Positions 8,369 through 15,643 of a stretch of DNA of 28,335 bases are shown in pieces (positions within the stretch are counted from its first letter, which is position 1; every line of letters begins with the position of its first letter). Below the pieces are notes generated by a model, which was not told the DNA's origin, did no database searches, and worked only from the letters and a program-made list of their open reading frames with translations. Where the stretch lies: the NCBI GenBank assembly GCA_009774535.1, contig VSNY01000040.1, positions 1 to 28,335 on the forward strand, in the 5' to 3' direction. This DNA comes from Lachnospiraceae bacterium (GTDB lineage: Bacteria > Bacillota > Clostridia > Lachnospirales > Lachnospiraceae). Position numbers and translations under genes: made by a program.

Positions 8369-8397
8369 TTGATTCCGTCCCCATTTTTTGTTAAAAT
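8369..8397 (+). promoter_or_regulatory. Sigma-A-like promoter for the GH53-like gene
   Basis: TTGATT (8369-8374) and TAAAAT (8392-8397) are 17 bases apart. The transcript would have a leader of about 115 bases. The -35 overlaps the right arm of an imperfectly placed inverted repeat (GACGGA 8350-8355, TCCGTC 8374-8379), which could be an operator. The pair lies only about 50 bases from the divergent GH13 promoter. Confidence 0.55.
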
Positions 8398-8440
8398 ATC
8401 CAAAGACAGAAGGCCGCCCACCTGTCTTGCAAATGAATAT

Positions 8441-8475
8441 CAAAGATGAAACTTCAAAGATGAAACTTCAAAGAT
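8441..8475 (+). repeat. 14-base direct repeat in the GH53 leader
   Basis: CAAAGATGAAACTT occurs twice head to tail (8441-8454, 8455-8468), and a third copy begins (CAAAGAT, 8469-8475) before diverging. It lies in the untranslated leader of the GH53-like gene. It could come from slippage or be a tandem regulator site. Confidence 0.8.
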
Positions 8476-8517
8476 CACAACTAATTACAGGCTCACAAGC
8501 AGAAGGAATCACCACAT

Positions 8518-10476
8518 ATGAAACAGAAATTATCGTATATCCTGCTGCTGCTGTTCCTTACAGCCGCCGCGTGTACCGGAAACCGGACGCACTCGCAGGA
8601 GTATCAGAACGTGCAGCAGAATGAGGATGCGCAAAAAGAACCACGGGGAGAAGGGGAAGAAGCACAAGGGGAGCAGCAGGAACAAAATAAAGCGCCGCAG
8701 GCAGAACCTTATCAGGCAGAGCTGCCGACAGGAAAAGAAGAAGCAGATATTTTTGTGGAACCAGTCGAAGATATGTCCGAAGATTTTATTAAGGGGATGG
8801 ATGTATCGAGTGTGATTTCGCTGGAGGAAAGCGGGATTTCTTATTATAACAGACAGGGAGAAAAAGAGGATCTGTTTCGGATTCTGGCTGACGCAGGCGT
8901 TAATTATATCCGCACACAGGTATGGAATGATCCGGATCACGCGGATGGCAGCGGGTATGACCAAGGCGGCAGTGATGTGGAAAAAGCTGCAAAGATCGGA
9001 GCGCGGGCAGCGCAGAACGGTATGAAGCTGCTGGTGGATTTTCACTATTCTGATTTTGGGGCGGATCGGGAACATCACCAGACGTTGTATCATTTTACAA
9101 AACAAAGCCTGAAAACGATTTTGGACGCGGGCGGGGATATTGGTATAGTACAAACCGGGAATGCGGTCAATGAAGGAATGGCTGGCGGGCAGGACTGGAA
9201 AGAGCGGCTGTTACTGTTAGAGCAGGCCGGACGGGCAGTGCGGGAGACGGCAGAAGAGACAGGACAGGATCTTAGGATCGCCGTTCATTTTACAGGAATT
9301 GACGACCATGATCAGATGGCGTCTTATGCGAAGATACTGGCGCAGGCCGGGCTGGATTATGATATTTTCGGAGTGTCGTATGATCCGTACCGGCATGGGA
9401 CGATGGAGCATATGAAGACGGTGCTGAAAGATATCCGTAATACATATGAAAAAGATACGCTGATTTTAGAGACTTCGTATTGTTATACATTGGAAGGTTT
9501 GGAAGATGGTGAAGGGGATTTGTACTGTGTCGGGGAAAAAGATCTGGTAAATGGATATGCGGCGACGGTGCAGAGCCAGGCCAGCTGTATCCGGGACATT
9601 GCGGATGCGGCGTCACAGGCGCAGGCGCTTGGCCTGTTTTATAAGGGAGGCGCCTGGATTGCGGCAGCGTCTGCAGCTAAGGAGGACGGCAGCTGTATAT
9701 GGGCGAATCAGGCGATGTTCGACACTCAGGGACGTCCGCTTGCGTCGCTGGATGTGTTTAAATATCTGAAATATGGGACTTCCTGCGAAAAGGCGGTTGA
9801 TTTTATCGAAAAGACACGGACAGAAGTCTGCGTAGGAGAAACGCTGGACATGCCGCAGACTGTAAATGTGGTATATAATGACCGTTCTTTGAACGAGCCT
9901 GTGCCGGTGATCTGGGACTCTGCGCAGATTGGGAAGATCCGTACAGACAAGACAGGGGAGTATACGGTCGAAGGCAGACTGGAAGACGGTACAAGCGTTA
10001 ACTGCAGCGTCGTTGTAGCTAAAAAGAACTGGCTGTTAAATCCGGGGTTTGAAAAAAATGATATTTCGATGTGGAAAGTGTCCTATCAGGGGAAATCCAA
10101 TCCGACGCAGATTCAACACAAAGAGACAGATGCAAAATCCGGTGAAAACAGTTTTCATTTTCAGGGGGACGGCGCGCAGAAGTTTCAGATCGAACAGACG
10201 GTATCAGGTCTGCAGGCAGGAATATATACAGCTTCTGTCTGTCTGCAGGGAGAGGTGAGTTCGTCAGCAAAAATTTATTTGTATGCGGTGATTAACGGGA
10301 AAGTGATCCGGTCAAAGCTGGCAAAGCTGACTGGCCAGGGTAAGTGGAAGAAGCTGAAATTAAGGCTGAAATTGAACGCGAAGACGCCGGTTAAGATCGG
10401 CGTGAAAGGAAAGGACGCTGGCGGCTGGGGGACGATGGATGACTTTGCGCTGATCCGGGCAGATGCTCAAAGCTGA
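8518..10476 (+). CDS. GH53-like lipoprotein, probable catalytically dead galactanase relative
   Basis: Surface lipoprotein of 652 residues: hydrophobic leader with lipobox LTAAAC (Cys19), an acidic/Gln-rich spacer to about 85, a GH53 (endo-beta-1,4-galactanase) barrel about 86-410, an Ig-like bacterial domain about 430-500, and a C-terminal jelly-roll carbohydrate-binding-like module from about 505 (NWLLNPGFE). GH53 identity rests on VWNDPD, LLVDFHYSDF, IVQTGN, DIFGVSYDPY and LILETSY. The nucleophile Glu318 is kept. The acid/base Glu of the family GNE motif is Ala216 (GNAVNEGM), codon GCG. The family DFWAD, PYWHG and WEPAW pocket motifs are DFGAD (Gly181), PYRHG (Arg292) and KGGAW (376-380), and a stretch after DFGAD is shorter than usual. 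I infer a sugar-binding pseudoenzyme. The ribosome site (AGAAGGAA) is moderate. It is divergent from the GH13 operon and 56 bases ahead of trpS. Confidence 0.88.
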   Translation: MKQKLSYILLLLFLTAAACTGNRTHSQEYQNVQQNEDAQKEPRGEGEEAQGEQQEQNKAPQAEPYQAELPTGKEEADIFVEPVEDMSEDFIKGMDVSSVISLEESGISYYNRQGEKEDLFRILADAGVNYIRTQVWNDPDHADGSGYDQGGSDVEKAAKIGARAAQNGMKLLVDFHYSDFGADREHHQTLYHFTKQSLKTILDAGGDIGIVQTGNAVNEGMAGGQDWKERLLLLEQAGRAVRETAEETGQDLRIAVHFTGIDDHDQMASYAKILAQAGLDYDIFGVSYDPYRHGTMEHMKTVLKDIRNTYEKDTLILETSYCYTLEGLEDGEGDLYCVGEKDLVNGYAATVQSQASCIRDIADAASQAQALGLFYKGGAWIAAASAAKEDGSCIWANQAMFDTQGRPLASLDVFKYLKYGTSCEKAVDFIEKTRTEVCVGETLDMPQTVNVVYNDRSLNEPVPVIWDSAQIGKIRTDKTGEYTVEGRLEDGTSVNCSVVVAKKNWLLNPGFEKNDISMWKVSYQGKSNPTQIQHKETDAKSGENSFHFQGDGAQKFQIEQTVSGLQAGIYTASVCLQGEVSSSAKIYLYAVINGKVIRSKLAKLTGQGKWKKLKLRLKLNAKTPVKIGVKGKDAGGWGTMDDFALIRADAQS

Positions 10477-10532
10477 AAATATAGCATGGATATTGACAAT
10501 TGAAAAAAATAGAAAATTAGGGAGAAAAAACG

Positions 10533-11636
10533 ATGGCAAAGAATCAAAAAATAATATTATCAGGCGACCGGCCAACCGGAAGGCTGCACGTGGGGCATTA
10601 TGCAGGCTCCTTAAAACGTCGTGTGGAACTGCAGAATTCCGGAGAGTATGACAAGATCTTTATTATGATCGCAGACGCGCAGGCATTGACAGACAATGCA
10701 GACCAACCATCCAAAATCCGTGAAAATATTATGGAAGTGGCGCTTGACTACTTGTCGATAGGGATTGATCCGGCAAAATCTACGATGTTTGTCCAGTCCC
10801 ATATATCCGAACTGACAGAGCTGTCTTTTTATTATATGAATCTGGTTACGGTATCCCGCCTGCAGCGCAATCCAACTGTAAAGGCGGAGATTCAGATGCG
10901 GAATTTTGAGACAAGCATCCCGGTGGGGTTTTTTACGTATCCGATCAGCCAGGCAGCTGATATCACGGCTTTTCACGCAACGACCGTTCCGGTAGGCGAA
11001 GACCAGGCGCCGATGTTGGAGCAGACAAGGGAAATCGTACATAAGTTTAACTCCGTATATGGGGAGACGCTGACCGAGCCGCAGATCCTGCTGCCGGATA
11101 ACCAGGCATGTCTGCGTCTTCCGGGTACTGACGGCAAGGCAAAAATGAGTAAATCACTTGGAAACTGCATTTATTTGTCTGATTCGGAGGAAGATGTACG
11201 TCAAAAAGTGATGTCTATGTTTACAGATCCGGATCATATCCGCGTACAAGACCCTGGAAAGCTGGAAGGAAATACGGTATTTACGTATTTGGACGCATTC
11301 AGCAGAAAAGAGCATTTTGCTGAATATCTGCCGGAATATGCGGATTTGGATGAACTGAAAGCACACTATCAGCGCGGCGGGCTTGGCGACGTTAAGGTGA
11401 AAAAGTTCTTAAACAGTGTGATGCAGGAAGAATTAAGCCCGATTCGTTCGCGCAGGGCGGAATATGAGAAAAACATAGAACAAGTATATGAAATCCTGCG
11501 GGACGGCAGCAGCACGGCAAAAGAGACGGCGGCTAAGACACTGGAAGAGGTCAGACATGCGATGAAAATCGATTATTTTCAGGACCCGGCGTTTTTAGAA
11601 GAACAGAAGCGTTTCCAGGATTCCAAAGAAGAGTGA
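10533..11636 (+). CDS. trpS: Tryptophan--tRNA ligase
   Basis: Class I synthetase of 367 residues that charges tRNA-Trp. The HIGH-type motif is GRLHVGHYAG (17-26) and the KMSKS motif is exact at 204-208 (KMSKSLGN). PVGEDQAPMLEQTREI is the usual tryptophan/ATP pocket segment of bacterial TrpRS. The length is somewhat above the common 330 or so, with the extra sequence in the C-terminal half. GGGAG precedes the ATG. A TTGACA at 10493 lacks a fitting -10, so its promoter is uncertain and read-through from the GH53-like gene is possible. No T-box is seen upstream, unlike the trp biosynthesis operon 8 kb away. A strong terminator follows directly. Confidence 0.96.
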   Translation: MAKNQKIILSGDRPTGRLHVGHYAGSLKRRVELQNSGEYDKIFIMIADAQALTDNADQPSKIRENIMEVALDYLSIGIDPAKSTMFVQSHISELTELSFYYMNLVTVSRLQRNPTVKAEIQMRNFETSIPVGFFTYPISQAADITAFHATTVPVGEDQAPMLEQTREIVHKFNSVYGETLTEPQILLPDNQACLRLPGTDGKAKMSKSLGNCIYLSDSEEDVRQKVMSMFTDPDHIRVQDPGKLEGNTVFTYLDAFSRKEHFAEYLPEYADLDELKAHYQRGGLGDVKVKKFLNSVMQEELSPIRSRRAEYEKNIEQVYEILRDGSSTAKETAAKTLEEVRHAMKIDYFQDPAFLEEQKRFQDSKEE

Positions 11637-11638
11637 CA

Positions 11639-11687
11639 GGCACTGGTTCGGCTGCCGGAAAGCAGCTGAACCAGCGCCCGCTTTTTT
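11639..11687 (+). terminator. Intrinsic terminator of trpS
   Basis: A long hairpin starts two bases after the trpS stop: CTGGTTCGGCTGC (11643-11655) pairs with GCAGCTGAACCAG (11662-11674) with one G-U pair and a 6-base loop, extended by GGC/GCC. The sequence CCCGCTTTTTT follows. The T-run overlaps the stop codon of the convergent protease gene. Confidence 0.92.
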
Positions 11688-12603
11688 AGAGGATACTATA
11701 GCCCCACAGATTTTTGATCTGCCCACGCAGCTTGTCAAAACTCCACCGCTGGCGGCTTCTGGCAATGCAGTTTGGATCATTTACAAAAAATCCGTCGGCA
11801 TCATAACCATAGATCAGGATAAAATGTCCCTGCGTAGTAAAATCTCCAGGCCCCATAGAGCAGATGATCGGTCTGCCGCTGTCCAGGGAATTTTTCATAA
11901 CGGTTTCATCCAAAGATAATTCCCGTGCGGAAAGCCCCAGTGCAGCCGCGCCTTCCGTCATCAGAGACCATGCGGTGCCGCTTCCTTCGACATAGTATCC
12001 ACGTTCTTCGCTGAAACGCGCGATGTCAGCCGGAGTCTGGTCCGTGCGTCTGGTCAGTGCTGTAAGCGTCATCGACAGGCAGGTCGGTCCGCAGCCGGAC
12101 AATCCGATCATGCTGCCGCCATAAGACACATATCCCCAACGCTTGTCCCACTGCAGAAAAAGTGGGAATTGCTGCTGGATTTCCTCTTCAGTAAAACCTC
12201 CCTGCGCAGTATACTGAGGCAGATCCGCTTCCAGATAGCCAGCCAGAAAATCTTCCATTTCCGGGTTGTTCAGGTAGGCGGTTAATAATGTTTCTGAATA
12301 TTGGTTGCGGTTCTTATAGATTTTTTCCGCGGCTTTGCTTGTATTTGCATAACTTTTCAGATCCGATGTGATCTGTGATGCATGCCGTTCCACTGGCTCG
12401 CGGACGCTGATCGTAGAAGCTGCCTGCAGTCTGTTATTTTCCGGTTTTGAGATACTGTCGGCGGTTAATAGATGATCGCTGGCAGCGCGCAGAGCGGCTA
12501 CAATTACAGTCATAAGCGCCGCCATACAGACGGCCCGCCGGATCGCCCTGCGCTTTCTCCGGCGTATTCTTTTTTCTCTGATAATCGATTCTGATCTGGT
12601 CAT
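11686..12603 (-). CDS. Membrane-anchored C39-like cysteine protease
   Basis: Protein of 305 residues. A short, very basic cytoplasmic start (RRRKRRAIRR) precedes one membrane segment (about 25-43), so the rest is outside the cell. Residues about 45-150 form a helical stalk. The C-terminal domain (about 152-305) is of the peptidase C39-like type: Cys171 in GLSGCGPTCLSM, His260 in GHFILIYGY, and Asn275/Asp276 in FFVNDPN. The repeated PLFLQWDKRWG opening is typical of this family, seen in many Clostridia with unknown substrates. The ATG at 12603 follows GGAGGAGG; a further in-frame ATG upstream is unlikely. It is a single gene, convergent with trpS. No lantibiotic genes are nearby, so a bacteriocin-leader role is not supported. 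Confidence 0.87.
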   Translation of the reverse strand: MTRSESIIREKRIRRRKRRAIRRAVCMAALMTVIVAALRAASDHLLTADSISKPENNRLQAASTISVREPVERHASQITSDLKSYANTSKAAEKIYKNRNQYSETLLTAYLNNPEMEDFLAGYLEADLPQYTAQGGFTEEEIQQQFPLFLQWDKRWGYVSYGGSMIGLSGCGPTCLSMTLTALTRRTDQTPADIARFSEERGYYVEGSGTAWSLMTEGAAALGLSARELSLDETVMKNSLDSGRPIICSMGPGDFTTQGHFILIYGYDADGFFVNDPNCIARSRQRWSFDKLRGQIKNLWGYSIL

Positions 12604-12938
12604 AGTATCCTCCTCCATTGCTTTGAAATTATAATAAACGTATACGGACAAAAAATCTTTTCCTGACCAATATTATTTTCTTGCAAATTAAAAGTGATTT
12701 TCTTACAATATTCTTAACATGAGTAAACCAGTAACATTCCGCAGCATTTATGTGTCCGAAATGTTACGGTTATACTCACTGCAGGCAATACGTAAGACCT
12801 GCATCCATGAACTGTGACTGATTCCATTGTACCGGAGATCCTGAGTACGGGGATTATTATAAAATCTAAAATAATCAAAACGGCATCATACGGAAAGGAA
12901 AAATTTGGGCGTTTCCGAGTGCGTCTTTGAAACGAATA
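12604..12938. other. 335-base intergenic stretch, AT-rich, no gene seen
   Basis: This lies between the lactate dehydrogenase 3' end and the protease 5' end, both on the minus strand. I see no protein gene, tRNA or clear terminator. It must contain the protease promoter: TATAAT on the minus strand at about 12630-12635 is a candidate -10, with no good -35 at the right distance. An imperfect inverted repeat is listed separately at 12721-12777. Confidence 0.6.
12721..12777. repeat. Imperfect 18-base inverted repeat
   Basis: The left arm GAGTAAACCAGTAACATT (12721-12738) and the complement of the right arm (12760-12777) agree at 15 of 18 positions, around a 21-base centre. The inner eight bases GTAACATT/AATGTTAC are perfect. 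No T-run follows either way. It could be a regulator site for the protease gene or a hairpin in the lactate dehydrogenase 3' region. Confidence 0.65.
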
Positions 12939-13904
12939 TCAGCTGCTGACGGAATCAATCACTTCTTTTAGCACGTTTGCCGATGCCTCTAACTGTTTGC
13001 GTTCCTCTTCATTTAATGTAATCGGCATCAGCCCTTCCGCGCCGTTAGCGCCCACAATTGCCGGCATGCTTAAGACCACGTCTTTGAGACCATAAAAATC
13101 ATCCAGCATCACGGAAACCGGAAGGATGGACTTTTCATCCCGTACAATCGCTTCACAAATCCTGCGGACAGCCATAGCAATCCCATAATAAGTCGCTTTC
13201 TTTTTATCAATAATTTCATACGCGCTGTTCTTCACTGTCTGTGCGATTTCACGCATAGCAGCTTCATGATGAAAATAACCGCGCATTTCGCAGACGTCAT
13301 TTAACGGCACGCCGGATACATTTGCGCTGCTAAAGGCAGCAATTTCGCTGTCCCCATGCTCGCCGATAATAAAAGCATGGATGCTGCGGCTGTCTACGCC
13401 AAGATGCTCTGCCAGTTCGCTTTTCAGCCGCCCGGTATCCAGAACCGTTCCGGAACCAATCACACGGTTTTTAGGCAGGCCGGAAATCTTTAACGCTTCA
13501 TATGTCAGGATATCAACCGGATTGGATACAACAAGAAGGACGCCTTCACAGCCATATTTCATAATTTCCCGGATTATGGCACGCATAATCTTCGTATTTT
13601 TATTTACCAGATCCAGTCTCGTTTCATCCGGCTTCTGATTCGCGCCTGCTGTAATAATAATGACGGCAGCGTCTACAAGATCCTGATACGTACCCGCATA
13701 GATCTTCATCGGCCGGGCAAATGGCGTACCATGGCTGATATCCAGCGCTTCGCCTTCCGCACGGTCCTGGTCTGCGTCAATTAAAATCATTTCAGAAAAC
13801 AGGCCGCTTTGCATCAGTGCAAAAGCAGTTGTAGAACCCACAAACCCGCAGCCAATCATTGCAGCTTTGCGCAGGTTTATTTTTACACATTCTGTGTGAG
13901 CCAT
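12939..13904 (-). CDS. ldh: L-lactate dehydrogenase
   Basis: Cytoplasmic NAD-dependent enzyme of 321 residues that interconverts pyruvate and L-lactate and re-oxidises NADH in fermentation. It shows the nucleotide-binding GCGFVGS (18-24), the substrate-loop sequence NQKPDETR with Gln90 (the lactate-type choice; malate dehydrogenases have Arg there) and Arg96, LDTGRL with Asp156 and Arg159, and the catalytic His183 in GEHGDSE. The ATG follows GAGAGGT. It is a single gene divergent from the CorA-type gene. The 230-base shared upstream region is AT-rich with a short direct repeat (TTTGATAA twice near 13921-13938); I could not find a convincing Rex site or promoter for this strand. Confidence 0.95.
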   Translation of the reverse strand: MAHTECVKINLRKAAMIGCGFVGSTTAFALMQSGLFSEMILIDADQDRAEGEALDISHGTPFARPMKIYAGTYQDLVDAAVIIITAGANQKPDETRLDLVNKNTKIMRAIIREIMKYGCEGVLLVVSNPVDILTYEALKISGLPKNRVIGSGTVLDTGRLKSELAEHLGVDSRSIHAFIIGEHGDSEIAAFSSANVSGVPLNDVCEMRGYFHHEAAMREIAQTVKNSAYEIIDKKKATYYGIAMAVRRICEAIVRDEKSILPVSVMLDDFYGLKDVVLSMPAIVGANGAEGLMPITLNEEERKQLEASANVLKEVIDSVSS

Positions 13905-13979
13905 ATTTGATACCTCTCTTTTTGATAATTTTTGATAACTTTATTCTTAATAACTTTAGAAAACTGCAGGATGCTGTTA

Positions 13980-14008
13980 TTGTTTTCAATATTTGGAAAA
14001 TGTATACA
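13980..14008 (+). promoter_or_regulatory. Sigma-A promoter for the CorA-type gene
   Basis: TTGTTT (13980-13985) and TATACA (14003-14008) are 17 bases apart. The start would be near 14015, giving a leader of about 120 bases. Confidence 0.65.
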
Positions 14009-14016
14009 TGTTTTTT

Positions 14017-14073
14017 CGGGAATTTTCCTGACGAGCAGATCGGCGGGCAGATGGTATGCGATCCAAAATCCCG
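14017..14073 (+). promoter_or_regulatory. Structured leader of the CorA-type gene
   Basis: CGGGAATTTT (14017-14026) can pair with AAAATCCCG (14065-14073), leaving one bulged A. The CCCG of this stem abuts a GGGAAT that could instead pair weakly with ATACCC (14084-14089), which is followed by TTTTT. The two folds partly compete, as in an attenuator. It is too short and unlike the M-box to call a magnesium riboswitch. Confidence 0.35.
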
Positions 14074-14136
14074 GGAATACTAATCCAATACCCTTTTTGA
14101 ACATACATTATTTTCTATTTTGAGGAGGATAAAACG

Positions 14137-14967
14137 ATGCAGAAAGTGCTTACGATCAAAGAAGCGCAGGACTATGAAGCGTATATTGCACCTAAAGCAG
14201 TCCGCCAGATTCAGGACAACCGTACAGAAACATTTGAAAGTCACCCGAAATATACATTATTTGTTTTCCCTATGTATGATATACATCAGACAGGCCGCGC
14301 GGCGAATCAGGTGATGGTTTATTTAGACCACGAAGACCTTCTGCTGCTTTGCGAGGGGCAGCGCGGATATGAACGTGTCTGCAGCCTGTTTGGAAAAGAA
14401 GCAACGAATGAATGCGCGCTGTGGAGTTTTTTTCATCATCTGCTGAAACATGATATGGACAATCTCGAAGATCTGGAATGTGAAATCGCGGATGCGGAGA
14501 TGGCGGCAATGGTGCGGTTTCAGGAAGACTATATTCATAAAATTATTGCTTACCGGAAAGAGCTGCTGCGCTTAAAGCGATATTATGAACAGCTGGATAC
14601 CATTATGGACAGTCTGCTTCTGAATGAAAATAAACTGTTGTCTGAAGAAGGAATTCAGCATTTTACAATTCTGGCAAACCGCACGACCCGCTATCTGTCG
14701 AATGTGCTGAACTTGCGGGATTATGTGACCCAGATGCGGGAAGCCTGTCAGGCGCAGATTGACATTGAACAAAATAACCTGATGCGGCTGTTTACAGTTA
14801 TTACAACAGTCTTTCAGCCGCTCACGCTAATGGTTGGATGGTATGGGATGAATTTTTCTGGTATGCCGGAAATCAATTGGAAGTATGCGTATCCGGTGTT
14901 TATTGGGGCGAGTACACTTGTATGCGTGCTGCTGCTGCTGCTGTTTAAAAAGAAAAGATGGGTGTAG
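14137..14967 (+). CDS. CorA-family divalent metal channel
   Basis: Membrane protein of 276 residues for magnesium or a related cation. A cytoplasmic domain with a long helical part (about 100-225) leads to two C-terminal membrane segments. The family signature YGMNF (GMN at 237-239) ends the first segment, and the short outer loop reads SGMPEINW. The second segment (about 252-271) ends in KKKRWV. It is shorter than classical CorA (about 316) in the N-terminal domain, as in the compact Clostridial members. TGAGGAGG precedes the ATG at ideal spacing. It is a single gene with its own promoter. The ion cannot be told from sequence. Confidence 0.92.
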   Translation: MQKVLTIKEAQDYEAYIAPKAVRQIQDNRTETFESHPKYTLFVFPMYDIHQTGRAANQVMVYLDHEDLLLLCEGQRGYERVCSLFGKEATNECALWSFFHHLLKHDMDNLEDLECEIADAEMAAMVRFQEDYIHKIIAYRKELLRLKRYYEQLDTIMDSLLLNENKLLSEEGIQHFTILANRTTRYLSNVLNLRDYVTQMREACQAQIDIEQNNLMRLFTVITTVFQPLTLMVGWYGMNFSGMPEINWKYAYPVFIGASTLVCVLLLLLFKKKRWV

Positions 14968-15026
14968 AGGGAGTTTTGGATTCCCGGTCGACTCTTCGGG
15001 CGGTGGGCTGGGACTTGCCCGGGGAT

Positions 15027-15045
15027 CTGCTTTGCATAAAAGCAG
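15027..15045 (+). other. Small perfect hairpin downstream of the CorA-type gene
   Basis: CTGCTTT (15027-15033) and AAAGCAG (15039-15045) are perfect arms with a 5-base loop, 60 bases after the stop codon and just before the acetyltransferase promoter. No T-run follows, so I do not call it a terminator. The sequence from 14968 to 15025 is GC-rich (CGGGC...GCCCG) and also prone to fold. Confidence 0.4.
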
Positions 15046-15054
15046 CTGGCGGAA

Positions 15055-15083
15055 TTGAAAAACAATATGGTTTTGTGTATAAT
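15055..15083 (+). promoter_or_regulatory. Sigma-A promoter for the GNAT gene
   Basis: TTGAAA (15055-15060) and a perfect TATAAT (15078-15083) are separated by 17 bases, about 45 bases before the acetyltransferase ATG. This is one of the best promoter matches in the window. Confidence 0.85.
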
Positions 15084-15126
15084 GAAACGTGCAGGCAGAT
15101 AGATGATGGTTGATCGGAGGGAAAAT

Positions 15127-15585
15127 ATGGAATATAGGACGGCAACGTCTGATATGGCGAATGATATTTATCATGTTTTACATACAACAATTAAAACGAT
15201 CTATCCGAAGTATTACCCAAAAGAAGTGGCAGATTTCTTTTGCAGACATCATAGTAAAGAACATATTTTGGATGGTATAGCGTCTGGAAATATGGGCGTA
15301 TTGGTGTACCATAATAGGATTGTTGGAACGGGATGCTTTGATAAGCAACATATTACGGGCGTATATGTGATGCCCGCTAATCAGAAGCAGGGCTGTGGCT
15401 CGTATATCATACAGTGTTTGGAAGACCAAATTGCAAAAACGTATGATACGGTGCGTTTGGAAGCGTCACTTTCCGCAGTGTGTCTCTACGAGCGCAGAGG
15501 TTATAAAACGACAGGGCATGGGATATACGAATTGGAAAATGATGTGAAGCTGGTTTATGAAATTATGCAGAAAAAAATCAGGTGA
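15127..15585 (+). CDS. GNAT-family N-acetyltransferase
   Basis: Cytoplasmic acyl-CoA-dependent acetyltransferase of 152 residues; acceptor unknown. The central strand and acetyl-CoA loop read GVYVMPANQKQGCGSYII, with QKQGCG matching the Q/RxxGxG motif of the fold. LYERRGYKTTG near the end is the usual C-terminal helix-strand of the family. GGAGGG lies six bases before the chosen ATG; in-frame ATGs at 15103 and 15106 overlap the leader and lack a good site. It is followed 58 bases later by the helicase, with no terminator between, so the two are probably cotranscribed. Confidence 0.88.
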   Translation: MEYRTATSDMANDIYHVLHTTIKTIYPKYYPKEVADFFCRHHSKEHILDGIASGNMGVLVYHNRIVGTGCFDKQHITGVYVMPANQKQGCGSYIIQCLEDQIAKTYDTVRLEASLSAVCLYERRGYKTTGHGIYELENDVKLVYEIMQKKIR

Positions 15586-15643
15586 AACTTAAAATACAAT
15601 GCGGTTTGAGAGGTGTTACATGATGAGATGGAGAAGATAAAAT

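Noticed and set aside
8350..8392. Hairpin GACGGA/TCCGTC followed by ATTTTTTG as a terminator
   Set aside because: No plus-strand gene precedes it and it overlaps a well-spaced promoter; the 6-base stem with an 18-base loop is weak.
10493..10521. TTGACA as the -35 of a trpS promoter
   Set aside because: No acceptable -10 lies 16-18 bases downstream, and the start would fall inside or after the ribosome site.
11686..12603. C39-like protease as a bacteriocin leader peptidase
   Set aside because: There is no ABC transporter fusion, no precursor peptide and no lantibiotic gene near it; the build fits the stand-alone C39-like group.
13905..14000. A Rex (redox) operator ahead of lactate dehydrogenase
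   Set aside because: The TTTGATAA repeats are direct, not inverted, and do not match the TTGTTAA-type dyad.
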